Assembly (NCBI GenBank): GCA_905221605.1
Contig: CAJNDS010002157.1
Span: 1,202,501 to 1,266,500, forward strand
Reading direction: 5' to 3'
Length of the DNA: 64,000 nucleotides
Source: Symbiodinium natans
Lineage: Eukaryota; Sar; Dinophyceae; Suessiales; Symbiodiniaceae
Below are positions 43,635-55,867 of this stretch, piece by piece. Made by a program: the position numbers and the translations under genes. Numbering within the stretch: the first letter of the stretch is position 1; every line of letters starts with the position of its first letter. The notes below the pieces were generated by a model that worked only from the letters and a program-made list of their open reading frames with translations, did not search any database and was not told the DNA's origin.

Positions 43635-45330
43635 CTGCGCAGATACGAAGGGAGTATGCGGTCAGCGTGTCACCTCTGGCGGGTCTTTCCTTGAAAGCAA
43701 ACAGCTTTGACGAAGCTTTTCAGAACTGCTAAGAGGCACATATGTACATATATATATATGTATGCAGCAAATACATGCTGGACGATTTGACCCCAAACCC
43801 CCTGCGCACAAAACAAACCTGACCCAGCAAATTCGCTGAAGCTACCCTTTCTAGGAAATAATGGTGAGTAGTTGTAGTTTCCTTTTGGGGGCTTTCTCTT
43901 CATTTTTTGGGGCGGAGGGGGGAGGTCTCCTTAGCAATCCTAGCGACCTGACCGCCTGGAGTTGAAAGAGGGGCTCGGAGGATTGAGGATCTAAGCGTTC
44001 TATGGCGGTTCTTCCACGTGAGTGTACCCTTTTTGGGCTTCTTTTTGTCAGCGGTTCTGTGTAACAGAGTTCCATATCCCGGGCCCTTACCTTGTTGAGT
44101 TGCGGATTTGAGGGCACTGGGGTGCTAGAGCTCTGGGTTCAAGGTTTGGGGTTTTGGGGGGCCGGGCTCCCACGTTGCCGAAAAAGAAGCAGGGGGGTGC
44201 TGGCACAGCATGCGGCCCTCCCCTCCGGAAGGCCCCGGGGAAGGATGTGAAAGAGTCGGAGTCTGAGAGCCCCAGAGGACCCGAACCCCTAAACCCTAAA
44301 CCCTAAACCCTAAACCCTAAACCCTAAACCCTAAACCTAAACCCTAAACCCTTTAGGCAGGGGTGTAGGAATCAGGGTCCCCAGGTTTCCCTCACGATCT
44401 CAAGCTTTGGGTGCCCCCGCAAGCTTGCTGGATGGCGGAAACCTGCTTTAGGGGTTTAGGGTTTAGGGTTTGGGGTTTAGGGTTTGGGGTTTGGGGTTTA
44501 GGGTTTAGGGTTAGGGTTTAGAGATCAGGGTTTAGGTAGTTTAGGTTTTAGGGTTTGGGGTTTAGGGCTAGGGGCTTGGGGTTTTTGGGTTGGGGTTTGG
44601 GACGTCCAGCTTAAGGTTATGTGCCTTCTTTCTTGCTGGCGCTCTCGAAAGATCCGCACAGTGCACAAGTATGAAAGCAGAACGCCATAAACTCTGAACC
44701 TCAAACCCTAAACCCGTTCTACTCCTAAACATCTTAAGTCCCGTAATTGGATTACTGTGTATGGTCGTTTGTGAATATGTTGCGTGCGTGCGTTTTTTGT
44801 TTTATGAAAATACCCCTACATCCTAAACCCTAAACCCGAAAGCCGAAACCCTAAACCCGAAGGCCTGAACCAATTATCTCATGGACAGCGATGGAGGTTC
44901 AGGGTCAAGGATATAAAATTTAGAACTTAGGGGTTTGAAGCTTTAAGGCTTTAAGGCTTCAAGGTTGTAAGGTGTTGAGGTTTGAAGCTTTTAAGGCGGT
45001 AAGGCTTTAAGGCTTTAAGACTTCAAGGTGCTATAAGGCTTTAAGGCTTCAAGGTCTTAAGGGTTTCCAGGCCTTAAGGTTTTGAGGTTTTCAGGCTTTC
45101 AGGTTTTGAAGGCTTCAAGGTTTAGAGTTTAGGGCTTAGGATTCTCAACCCAGGTTTCAGGTTTAGGGTTTGGGGTTGAGGGTTTAGGGTTTAGGGTTTA
45201 GGGATAGCTGCCCTCAGGGTTTGAGGTTGAGAGATTTCGGGTTAGGGTTTAGAGATTTAGGGTTTAGGGTTGTGGGGGATTTAGGATTGTAGGTTCTGAG
45301 TTTCGAGGTCGACTTGAGGGTCGAAAGTGC
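43635..45330. other. Region upstream of the secreted-protein gene
   Basis: 43635-44110 is unique sequence; a Lys/Arg-rich minus frame there (44117-43851) is not convincing. A plus-strand spacer at about 44175-44285 is open and charged (KKKQGG then KAPGKDVKESESESP), a possible exon. The minus frame at 44690-44615 ends SASKKEGT then stop. 44890-45120 holds irregular AAGGCTTT-type repeats. Confidence 0.4.
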
Positions 45331-45359
45331 CTTCTCCAGCTTGCCAGGGATGTCGTCAC
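45331..45359 (-). CDS. Small exon, GDDIPGKLEK, with AG-G acceptor and GC donor
   Basis: GCTGCAG acceptor, 29 bases (two completing a codon, then nine codons reading DDIPGKLEK), then a GC donor. Reading on past the donor stays open (ALSTLKSTS). It follows the RPS8 splice rules and is flanked by heptamer arrays. It may share a gene with the exons at 47.3 and 48.3 kb; intermediate exons were not placed. Confidence 0.4.
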
Positions 45360-45927
45360 CTGCAGCGCTCGTTTTCCGTAGACTTGGAACTGCTTGTGGG
45401 TACTATTGGGGCCTAAACCCTAAACCCGAAACCCGCAACCCTAAACCCTAAACCCCGAAGGAGCAAGCCGAAGGCCCTTGCTCGTCTTGCGTCTTGGCAA
45501 CCAGCTAGATTCAGGAACCCACCTCCCAAACCGGGATTTTAGGGTTTAAGGGTTTTCTTTTTTGTTTTTGTTCGGGCCGTGGTTTTGGGGTAGATGGCTT
45601 CTGTGGTTCAGGGTTTTAGGCATGCCCCGGATCTGCCCCGGAAGTACCGGGCCGTGAGCCCCCCAACAACCCTCCCCCTGCCACCCGAAAACTCGCCATC
45701 GCCCCAAGACCTGAAACCCTGAAATCCTGGCCTGAAGCCCTGAAATCCCTGAAGCCCTGCAACCCTAAACCCTGAAAGGCTAAAATCTAAACTCCCCTCA
45801 GAACATTCTTAAAAATAATATTTTCCATCTTCCCTCGGGCTTTACAAACATGAAAATAGAAATGATTCCTAATGGGGCTATAGAAAACCCTAGTCCCCCC
45901 CCAACAGAGCTGCGAGGAAAGCGCAAT

Positions 45928-46044
45928 ATCGGGGCCTGAACAATTGCAATAGGTTTTGTTGTTTTTGTTTCTTGCTTTTTTGTTGGGGGGGGTTGTAGTA
46001 TAATTATACAGAGAGTTGTAATTATTCCGACCCCTATATTAAGG
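45928..46044. mobile_element. Short element, family M5, fuller copy
   Basis: The left end AATATCGGGGCCTGAACAAT is inverted, with changes, at the right end (ATTATTCCGACCCCTATATT). It is flanked by TTTAGGG units on the right. The right half is nearly identical to 37722-37773. Confidence 0.55.
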
Positions 46045-47277
46045 TTTAGGGTTTAGGGTTTAGGATTTAGGGGTTAGGGTTTAGGGTTTAGGGCATAGGG
46101 TTTAGGGTTTAGGGTTTAGGCTACCGCTATAAAGGGCTCCAGAATCTCACGGGGCCGCGGCCGAGGTGCTTGCCTGGGAAGTCGTAGGGCATGACTTTGC
46201 AAACCGGGCTTAGGGGTTTTCCAGGTTTAGGGTTTAGGGTTTAGGGTTTGGGGTTTAGGGTTTGGGGTTTAGGGTTGAGGGTGTAGGGTTTAGGGTTTAG
46301 GATTTGGGGTTTAGGGTTTAGGATTTGGGGTTTAGGGTAGGTTAAACCCGAAGATACATGGTCCCTTGATACGGGCCATTTAACAGGGGACCCCTGTTCT
46401 GCCCCTTATATACCCTGTACAACCCAAGGGCCCATACACCGGAACCCTTCAAAAGGTTAAGAAAACACTATTAAGGGACTTCCCGTAACCTAAACCCTGA
46501 TCTCTAAACCCTAAACTCTAAACCCTAAACCCTGGGACCATGAAACTACCCTTAGATAGGTTTGCGGCTGACGCTTCCTAAGCCGCATCGGTGTTCAGGG
46601 CTTGGGCTTCAGGAACCTTCACACGGCTAAGAAACCCACAACCCCTTTAGGGTTTAAGGTTTAAGGTTTAGGGTTTAGGGTTTAGGGTTTAGGGTTTAGG
46701 GTTTAGGGTTTAGGGTTTAGGGTTTAGGGTTTAGGGTTTAGGGTTTCGCCCTGTGGCCCAGGCCGTTTCGCTCCTCACAGCGGAGCCCCCTTGCCTGAAC
46801 AGGCCAGGCAGGGATCAGGTTTCGAGTTTCCAGGCTGAGTGCGGCTGCAAGCAAACCAAAGGGTTTAAGGGGCGTGGGTGTTTAAGGTTTAGGGTAGCGC
46901 GAACCCTAAAACACTAAACCTCTTTAAACCTCTTTAGACCTCTTTAAACCTCTTTAAACCTCTTAACCTCTTAAACCTCTAAACCTTTAAACCTCTAAAC
47001 CCCTACAGCCCTAAACCCCGAAACCACCTCCAAACCCATAAGCTTACCCCGAAACCCCTCAACCCCTACACCTCTACACCCCTACACCCCTACACCCCTA
47101 CACCTCTACACCCCTGCACCCCTACACCCCTACACCTCTAGACCTCTAAACCCCTAAAGCTCTAAACCCCTAAACCCCGAAATTCCTAAACCTCCAAACC
47201 CCTAAACCTCAAAACCCCTAAAGCTCCAAGCCTCTAAACCCTAAACTAAATTAACCCGGCCCCGAGTCTGCATTGGC

Positions 47278-47331
47278 CTTGGCGGCATCTTCGATGGTCG
47301 TTTTGACCTGGAGCTTCGGATCGTAGAACCC
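47278..47331 (-). CDS. 18-codon exon GFYDPKLQVKTTIEDAAK
   Basis: AACAG acceptor, 18 codons, then AAG with a GC donor. The frame continues ANADSGPG to a stop at about 47255, so it could instead be a last exon. The charged, regular composition on this strand supports coding. Family not recognised. Confidence 0.45.
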
Positions 47332-48216
47332 CTGTTATCAGGGTTTAGGGTTTAGGGTTTAGAGGTTTAGAGGTTTAGAGGTTTAGAGGTTTAGAGCTTT
47401 AGAGGTTTAGAGGTTTAGAGGTTTAGAGGTTTAGAGGTTTAGAGGTTTCGAGGTTTAGAGGTTTAGAAGTTTGGAGATTCTCTTCGGGTAGCTACTTCAG
47501 AACCTGTTAAAGGAGGTAAGGGACCATATTGAGGTCCCATGTAGCTGTTCAGAGAAGCCCTGCACCTAAACTCGAAACCCTGAAACCCAGGACCCGAAAC
47601 CCCCAATCCCTACCCTAAACCCCAAACCCGAAACCCCAAACCCCAACCCCTAAACCCTAAACCTAGGCCAGACTTCAAGGGCATCGGGGGCCTACAGCAC
47701 GGCTTCAGGGCTGAAGGGCTTCATGGCCGGGCACTTGCGTGCGGAGTTCGGTCTCAGGGTTTAGGGTTTAGGGTTTAGGGTTTAGGGTTTAGGGTTTAGG
47801 GTTTAGGGTTTAGGGTTTAGGGTTTAGGGTTTAGGGTTTAGGGTTTAGGCTTCAGGGTTCAGGGTTTAGGGTTTAGGCACACGCGTGTGTTGCGGTGTGC
47901 GCCTAGCCACCCACCCACATGTCAACCTTGGGCTGGTTTTAGGCTTTACTAATATTTTAGTTGTTCCTTGGAACTTGGGGACTCGTCCTCCTGGTTTCTA
48001 GTTTGTGCTCTGACTTGAAATTTTTTTTCTGATTTGAGGAGCGGCCATACTCACCCTAAATCCTTAAACCCTTAAAGCCTTAAAGTCCAAACTAGACTCT
48101 ACAACTGACGCCCAGCATACTTGCCGCGAATGCAGTCAAAATACACCATCTCACAGCAACAGCCTCTCGGCAAAAGAAGGAGGGGCTTTGGGTTTAAGGA
48201 GACCTTACACACCCAC

Positions 48217-48287
48217 CCTCTGAGAACGAGACCACATCATCTACGGCCCGCTGCACCCGTGGTGCAGTGAGCTTGTACATCTGTATC
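48217..48287 (-). CDS. Exon IQMYKLTAPRVQRAVDDVVS
   Basis: CCAG acceptor followed by G, 23 codons ending FSE, then a GT donor (GTGGGTGT). A companion small exon, VGEGASVAGELVLR (48903-48862, AG-G acceptor, GC donor), lies upstream. The two may belong with the exons at 47.3 and 45.4 kb. Phase between them was not resolved. Confidence 0.45.
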
Positions 48288-49045
48288 CTGGCAAGGCCAG
48301 CCCTTAAATCCTTAGTTAAAACCCCTAAATCCTAAGATCCTGAGTTAAAACCCTTAAATCCTTAGTTAAAACCCCTACATCCTTAGTTAAAACCCCTTAA
48401 ATCCTTATAGTCAAAACTCCGAAATCCTAAACCCCAAGGCAAATTGGCATCCGGTCTCGGACGTTTGGCCACTTGGCGTAGGCTGTTGCGGGCTTGGGGG
48501 CTGAAGGCTTTCAGTCTCTAAACCCTAAACCCTAGAGCCCTAAACCCTAAAACCCTAAAACCCTAAAACCTAAACCCTAAACCCTAAACTTTCAGGGTCC
48601 TTTTGGCCCAGACTTCCTAGCGGAGGTTCTGAGGATCCCTGAATGCAAAAACCCTGAAGTCCCAAGCAGGTTATGAGGTTTTAGGGTCTAGGGTGTTTAG
48701 GGTTTAGCGTTTAGGGTTTTGGGTGTTTTTCTGGTTTAGATTAGGGTTTCTAGGGTTTATAGGGTTGAAGGTTTAAGGTTTAGGGTGTTTTTCTGGTTTA
48801 GGTTAGTTCAAGTTTCTCAGGTTTAGGGCTTAGGCTTTGGGGTCACAGGGTTCAAAGATGCCCGGAGCACCAGTTCTCCCGCGACAGAGGCTCCCTCACC
48901 GACCTTGGCGGCAAGGTCTCAGGGCTCAGAACTTGAGGTTTAGGGTTGAGGGTTTAGGGTTTAGGGTGTAGGGTTTAGGGTTTAGGGTTTAGGGTTTAGG
49001 GTTTAGGGTTTAGGGTTTAGAGTTTAGGGTTTAGGGTTTAGGGTT

Positions 49046-49295
49046 TAATGTTGACTTCACATTAGGAATTCCCGCCGCAATTATAAAATCCAGCTGCCAG
49101 AACACAATAATGTAGCCCGCCACAATTATAAAATCAGGCCCGGAATATTTCTTTTTTACGGGCGTGGTGCTACTACCTAATACTAAAACTAATACTACGT
49201 CCTACCAGGATTTAGGCGAATATTATTGAGGAGGCCCTGGCCGGAGAGATTGATCAATGAAGGGGGGGGGGTTTATTAATGCGAAGTCAACATTA
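49046..49295. mobile_element. 250-bp element with 19-bp inverted ends, inserted in a heptamer array
   Basis: TAATGTTGACTTCACATTA at 49046-49064 is matched 18 of 19 in inverse at 49277-49295. TTTAGGG units flank both sides. The flanking TA is compatible with a TA target. A poly-G run lies near the right end. A repeated CCGCMRCAATTATAAAATC motif occurs inside. Non-coding. Confidence 0.8.
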
Positions 49296-49761
49296 GGGTT
49301 TAAGGTTTAGGGCTTTGAATGCCCCCCCCGATTGCACCGGGTTAAGCCTTAGGTTGAGAAACCCTACACCCTGCACCCTAAACCCCTAACCCTAAACCCT
49401 AAACCCTAAACCCCTAACCCTAAACCCTAAACCCCAAACCCTAAACTCGAAACCGTGGTTTACGGAGGGGGTGGGGCGGGGGGGCAACTGGATACACCCT
49501 GCAACCCTAAACCCTGAACCGCTAGCAAGCCCCCCTCTTGCCCAGCCTTGTGAGCCAAGCAAAGCCACTGCAAGCCGACGAGAAACCCTCGTACACCTCA
49601 ACTATTCCTGAACCCCTAAACCCAAGCCCCTAAACCCTAAACCCTAAACCCTGAACCTTAAACCCAAAAACCCTAAACCCTCAACCCAAAACCCTAAAGC
49701 CTAAACCCTAAACCCTAACCCCTAAACCCTAAACCCTAAACCCTAGCCCTAAACCCTAAAC

Positions 49762-52700
49762 CCAGCCTTTCATCTCCGAGGGGCTGGTAGGGCAGCCTCG
49801 GGCCCTGCTGAAAAGCCAGGGCCTCCTGCTCGGCCGCCTCGCGGCTGCCCTGCAGCTTTCAGGGTTGAGGGTTATAGGGTGTTTAGGGTTTGGGGTTTAG
49901 GGTTTGGGGGTTTAGGGTTTAGGGTTTAGGGTTTGCTGTGATAGTGCGTAGATGCTGTGAAGGTTAGGTTTCGGAACAAGCTCGAAAGCTTCGTGAGGTG
50001 CGAAGAGCAGCTTTGGCCTGATTGTGGAGGGCCATGTAACATTTTTCTCCCACCCCACGCCGTCCAAGGCACTCAGACAACAGCCCACAATTAAAAATCT
50101 ATTCAGTTTCATGACGTTCGTTGGGTTCGGGAGTCAAAGGAATTGGGGCGTCGCCCAGCAAGGAGCAAGGGCGGGGTTGGGGTAGGCACCCACAGGCCAG
50201 GCGGGTAGGGTCCTCACAGAGAGGGAAGCAAGGCCACTAGGAAGGAGGGGGGTCAGGGGGGGGCAGGAAGAGGGCCCGGTACCGGGCCCATCGTGGGCGC
50301 TACCGACCCCCATGCTGTGGGAGGCAGGCGAGCGGCTTGTGCCATCGAGGTCAAAGGGCTTAAGCGCCGCCCCCCAACATAGGGGGGCGGCCTGGGCCCT
50401 GAGTTTAGGGTTAAGGGTTACGGGTTTAGGTTTAGGGTTTAGGGGAAAGGACGGTTTAGGATTTAGCAAGGTTCGGTTTAGGGCTTGGGGTTTTGGGGTT
50501 ACAGTAATGCATCTGCCTCTCGAGCTCTTTCTACCAGCGCCCCGCGTCTACACAAGAGGTTTAGGGCCTAGGGTCAAGGTCGAGAGTTTAGGGCTTGGGC
50601 TTAGGACTTAGGACAATCGGCAACTGCTGAGACTTCCAGGCCCCTCCTCATCCGCCACAGGGTCCACCTTCTCGCCCGGATCCCACCTCAAGCAGCGCGA
50701 CATGCCCGAAACGCTGATAAACCGTCAGTCCTAAGTCCAAGTCCTAAAGCCCTAAAGCCCTAAAGCCCTAAAGCCCTAAAGCCCTAAAGCCCTAAAGCCC
50801 TAAAGCCCTAAAGCCCTAAAGCCCTAAAGCCCTAAAGCCCTAAAGCCCTAAAGCCCTACAGCCCTAAACGTACCCTAAACCCTAAACCCTAAACCCTAAA
50901 CCCCAAACCCCAAACCCTAAACCGGAGCCGCCAACGAACCGGGGACTCGGCGCGTTGTAGTGAGGCACGATGGACAGGTCCTGCTTCGCCCAAAAGCCCC
51001 GCGGTTTAGGGTCTAGGGTTTAGGGTTTAGGGTTTAGGGCTTAGGGTTTAGGGTTTGGGGTTTGGGGTTTAGGGTTTAGGGTCTAGGGTGTAGGGTTTAG
51101 GGGCATGAGCAGCTGCAAGCAGATTGTTCTTCTCATGCGTACTACCGGATGCATGCCCTAGGGAAGCTGAGGGCCTGCTGTCCCCATATCAGCTGGGGAC
51201 CAACATGGTAGATAGAGATTCTTCCCTAAACCCTAAACCCTAAACCCTAAACCCTAAACCCTAAACCCTAAACCCTAAACCCTAAACCCGGTTCAGGGTT
51301 TGTCTCGGCCCGGGAATGTTCCTTGAGCTCGGCTGGGAGGTCGTGCAGGTAGATTCTGTCTGCCTCGCCTCGCACCCACATGGGTGGTTTCCGATATTCG
51401 GGGTACCTGGGTTTAGGAATTAGGATTTGGGGTTTAGGGTTTTGGGTTTTGAGTTTTGGGGTTTGGGGCTAGGGTTTTGGGGTTTAGGGGTACCTTATTT
51501 GGATCCTTATTATAAGGGAATCCTACTATTTGGGTGGCGATTATAGGGGTCCCTTATTGCCGTAAGCCCCCATAGTGCGAAGACCGTTCCGAAACCTGGG
51601 GTGTCTAGGGTTTAGGGTTCAGGGTCTTCGGTGATCTAAATTGTGGACCTTTTGGGTTTAGGTTTTAGGGCCTCTACTAAACTACATGTCTTACAGGTTG
51701 GGGTATCCAAAGGAATCAATCCCCCAAATGCCAAGATTGCTGTGTGCCCTACTCAAGCACGAGCTGCAGGAATCACCTTTCCACGCCTGGCGCCAAACCT
51801 TCAGAAACCCTCCGAAGCCCTCAGAAGCCCTCAGAATTCAGAAACCCTCAAAAACCCTAAACCCTAAACCCTAAACCCTAAACCCTAAACCCTAAGAACC
51901 CATGGGCCTGTGAGGTGCTTGCGGCGCGCGGTGCCCCCGTCGCGGGGCCAGCAGCCCTCCACCAGCTCTGGGCGGTGCGTGGCGTTTAGGGTTCGGATTG
52001 CCCTAAACCCTAAACCCTAAACCCTAAACCCTAAACCCTAAACCCTAAGTTTAAGGAGGGGGAAGCGAACACCAGATGAGAATAGAAGAAGTCTCACTAC
52101 AATTCCAGTTAGAATGCTCCGGATTCGCTCTTCTGATGGTTCCTAGCTAGCCCCAAGCCCTAAACCCTAGACTCTAAATCCTCAACGCTATAACCCTACA
52201 CTCCAATGCCCCCAAGACCCAAGAGCTACCCTGATGCCCTGAGCCCTTTCAGAAACTGAGGGTCTGGGGTCTAGGGTTAGGGTTTAGGGTCTAGGTTTAG
52301 GATTTAGGGTTAGGGTTTAGGGTTTAGGGTTTAGGGTTTAGGGTTTAGGGTTTAGGGTTTAGGGTTTAGGGTTGAGGGTTGAGGGTTTAGGGTTTAGGGT
52401 CTTACTTCTTGAGGTTTTTATGTGCCCAAAGCTTCGAAAATTTTTGAAGGCCCCAAACCCTGAACAGCGCCCGCACCCCCAAAGGGAATGCCGCGCCTCC
52501 TTCCATCGTCTTCGTCTTGAACTCACAGTTCCTCCGCTTCCGGGCTGTAGGGTTCAGGCTGTAGGGTGCGACTGTTAAGGCCTCGAGTTTAAGGCCTTCA
52601 GGGCTTAGGGTTTCGGGTCTAGGGTTTAGGGCTTAGCAACTCAACCGAGCCCTCACTATGCCCAAGCTGAGTTCTGAACCTGTGACAGGAGCTCTTAAAC

Positions 52701-54704
52701 GCCCATCCTACAGTTCGTAGTCGTAGTGTAACGCAGAGGCCTCAAAAAACACCAACAAGGTGCCCTCTTATAGCCCCTGTAAACTTTTCATTATAAGCTA
52801 CCAAAGCAATCTACCCAAGACACCCATTCTAAATCAAGAATCGGCCCCTTCGATTTTGGGCCTGAGGGGTTTTGTTTAGGCCTAAGCCCTACACCCAAGG
52901 CCCTAAAACCTTAAGCCCTTAACCCTGAACCCTGAACCCGCAACCCTAAACCCTAAACCCTAAACCGCTGCAACTTGAGAAGCCACGCGGCCCGCATTCT
53001 TCGCAGTGCTTGCGATCGAAGCCTGAGAATGGCTTGGCCAACCCGCATGGAGATTCCGGTGTGAAGTTGAGGGCCAGGGTCAGGGTTTAGGGTTTAGGGT
53101 TTAGGGTTTAGGGTTTAGGGTTTAGGGTTTAGGGTTTAGGGTTTAGGGTTTAGGGTGGCCTAGGGTTTAGGGCTTTGGGTTTTGGGTTTTGGGTTTTGGG
53201 TTTAGGCTCTTTGGGTTTCAGAGCTTCAAGGGCTTCAGGAATCAGGGTGAAGCCCAAACAAGGTTTGGATGCTCTGGGCGGTATGAAAGGTAGCTATAGT
53301 TCTGAGAGTGGTAACCTGAGTGGGTATTGAGAAACCCTACCTGTACTTATACCTACCGCAGGAACCCTAAGCCCTAAACCCAAACCCTAACCAAACACAA
53401 CAAGCAACACGTCTGGTGCGGTCGAGGGCCCCGACTCAGATCTTCACAGTTGCCGCCTCAAGCGCTGCCGAAGCGTGCAGCCGAAAATATCGCTCATGCA
53501 AATTAGGGCTCAGGGTTCAGGGTTTAGGGTTTAGGGTTTGGGGCTTAGGGTTTAGGGCTTGGGGTTTAGGGTTTAGGGCGTAGGGTCTAGGGTTTAGGGT
53601 TTCGGGTTTAGGGTAGAGGGCTTGGCCCTCTCAACCCAAGCTTGATTTTGGAGTTTCGGAAGTTGGGGCTTGGCGTCTAGGGTTTAGGGTTTAGGGTTTA
53701 GGGTTTTCAGTTTTAGGGTTTAGGGTTTAGGGTTTAGGGTTTAGGGTTTAGGGTTTAGGGTTTAGGGTTTAGGGTTAGGGTTTAGGGCCAGGGTTGAGCT
53801 TGAGGGTGCAGGGTTTTTGTGCTTGGAGGGGATCAACGCAACAAGGCTTCCGAGGAGCTCCTCAAGGAACTCTCTGGGGCCGGCACACTTCGAGACCTCC
53901 TGCACCTGGTATGTGCCGCTGATCAGCTCCTCTTCTTGCTTCTTCGGGTTGAAGCTTTAGGGCTTCTAAACCCTAAACCCTGAACCCCAAAAAGCCCTAA
54001 ACCCTAAACCCTAAACCCTAAAACAACAAAAAAAACCTAAACCCTAAACCCTAAACCCTAAACCCTCCACCCCTTCCAGGTGGAGGTGGGGGGGCGGGGG
54101 GGGGGGGGTGTAGACTAACTTTGGTCGGACACAGCAACCAGGGTCCTTGCCCTCCTCGTTCTCCAGGTGCCGGAAGCCCAGGGCTAGCTTGCCTCGAGAT
54201 GTCTCGGCCTGGAAGTTTAGGGGTGGTAGAGGCGGATGAAGTTCAGGGTTTAGGGGTTGAGGGGTTTAGGGTTTAGGGTTGAAGGTTGAGGCTTAGGGTT
54301 TGGGGTTTAGGGTTGAGGGCTGAGGGTTTAGGGTTGAGGGTTGAGGGTTGAGGGTTGGATCACATGAACACCTACCCCAATCCCCAAAACACCCCCCGCA
54401 ACAACGGCCCTAGAGCCTGATTATGCCCCTTTCCACATCTTACCATTGTTCCAGACACAAGTTACATAGTTACATTTTCTCTCTCAATTGACAGATGCGC
54501 AAGTTGCAGAAAGAATCGCTGGGCTTACGCTCCACCAGTCTGTCACGTCAATAACCCTAAACCCGAAACCCGAAACTCGAAACCCTAAACCCTAAACCCT
54601 GAACCCTAAACCCTAAACCCTAAACCCTACCTTAGAGTTCCGAAATGTCGGCTTCCTGTCCAGAGGGGGGGGCATGCCTTGACGCAGAGGCACTCGTCCG
54701 GATC
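49762..54704 (-). CDS. Unrecognised protein, ten small exons joined in phase, partial
   Basis: Exons 54704-54678 (DPDECLCVK), 54208-54146 (AETSRGKLALGFRH), 53905-53881 (VQEVSKCA), 53022-52989 (FDRKHCEECG), 52531-52492 (NCEFKTKTMEGGA), 51956-51919 (GCWPRDGGTARR), 51406-51310 (YPEYRKPPMWVRGEADRIYL then HDLPAELKEHSR), 50980-50940 (DLSIVPHYNAPSP), 50686-50647 (WDPGEKVDPVADE), 49849-49762 (EAAEQEALAFQQGPRLPYQP). Split codons are completed correctly at each junction, donors are mostly GC with some GA and GT, and every acceptor is AG followed by G. About 165 residues with a CxC...CxxC...C cluster, possibly metal-binding. I do not recognise the family. Candidate upstream exons lie near 54.87, 55.2 and 55.8 kb; MEPSDPDRF at 58.2 kb may be the start. 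Confidence 0.6.
49931..50400 (-). CDS. Dispersed gene-like repeat, copy B
   Basis: Inverse homologue of 33966-34672. Reads ALKPFDLDGTSRS at the 5' side (about 50395-50320). After a G/C-rich linker, ATG at 50112 opens MKLNRFLIVGCC with DGVGWEKNVTWPSTI, KLLFAPHEAFE and NLHSIYALSQQ running to the heptamer array. The N-terminal part is hydrophobic and could be a signal. It lies between exons of the minus-strand gene above. Function unknown. Confidence 0.5.
50752..50858. repeat. 8-bp variant array (CCCTAAAG)n
   Basis: About 13 perfect tandem octamers, one base longer than the standard unit. This indicates local tandem amplification of a mutated copy. Confidence 0.95.
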
Positions 54705-55789
54705 CTGACAAGGCCTTGGTCGCCAGTTCATGGCTTTCGGGTTGCGGGTTTAGGGTTTTCGGGTTTAGGGTTTAGGTTTAGGGTTTAGGGTTTAGGGTTG
54801 GTTTGGGTTTCCGACACTGAGACCAATCTTGTTTCCTCCAATCTTCCTGAACCTCTGCCCGTGAACTCCAGCGGACTCGAAGAACCCTAAACCTCTGAAT
54901 CTCATAGAATCCGCGGCCCCCAGGCGACTCTTCCCAAGAATCTAAGACTCAAAGTAGGCAAAAATTTAGAGGGCCTGCAAGGGTTGGGGAACCCTGAACT
55001 CGAAACCCTAAAAACCTAAAACCCCTAAAACCCCAACACCCCTAAAACCCCTAAAACCCCTAAAACCCCTAAAACCCTAAAACTCTAAAACCCCTAAAAC
55101 CCCAAAACCCTAAAACCCTAAAACCCTAAAACCCCCCAAACCCACCCCAACTCTCTGGTTTTTCACGAAGGGCCCCCACGCACCAGGACCCCCCTCGAAG
55201 CCAGCGGCAGAGTAGCAGAGGCCTTGTGTTTGGGTTTCGGGGCTTAGGGTTTAGGGTTTAGGGTTTAGGGTTTAGGGTTTAGGGTTTAGGGTTTAGGGTT
55301 TAGGGTTTTTGGGTTTCGGGGCTTAGGGTTCGAGACTGAGGCGTTTAGGGGTTTGGGGTTTGAAGGGGTTTAGGGGTTTTAGGGGCTTTGGGGTTTAGGG
55401 GTTTCGGGGTTCAGCGGTTTAGGGGTTTAGGGGTTTAGGACTTTAGGGGTTTAGGGGTAGAGGAGGGGGATAAGGCTTAGGGTCAAGGTCTCGGCCCAGG
55501 GCTGAGGGGCGGGTGGGTATGTAGGGCTGGGGGTGGGTTGCTTAGGTTTAGGCTGAGGTTTCAGGGTGCTGAGGTGTAGGGATGTTCGGAGTGTCAGGAG
55601 TTGAGGCAGAGATGAGGATTCATCCAGACGACCACCCTTCAAGCACCCCCAACCCCTCCACCCAGAGCCTTGCATCCTACGCACGTGCTAGGTGGGGCGG
55701 CGAGCACGATCCCTAAACCCCAAACCCCAAACCCTAAACCCTAAACCCTGAACCCGAATCCCTAAACCCTAAACCCTAAACCCTAAACC

Positions 55790-55867
55790 ACACCGTGGTC
55801 GCGGCCTTGCTCCTCGACCGGCTCGCCGTTGTCCTGGTCTGCCCAAACGCTTCTTGCTTGCAGCTAA
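55790..55867 (-). CDS. Exon-like frame with GTTTAGGG donor
   Basis: Open frame QARSVWADQDNGEPVEEQG then RDHGV, ending GTG directly before GTTTAGGG, so the array itself supplies the GT. The acceptor is not clear. A second possible exon, LCYSAAGFEGGPG, lies at about 55230-55185 with a GC donor. Confidence 0.35.

Noticed and set aside
50752-50858. CRISPR-like array (also considered at 7345-7432 and 31185-31335)
   Set aside because: Units are contiguous 8-16 bp tandem repeats without unique spacers of constant length; the genome is eukaryotic.
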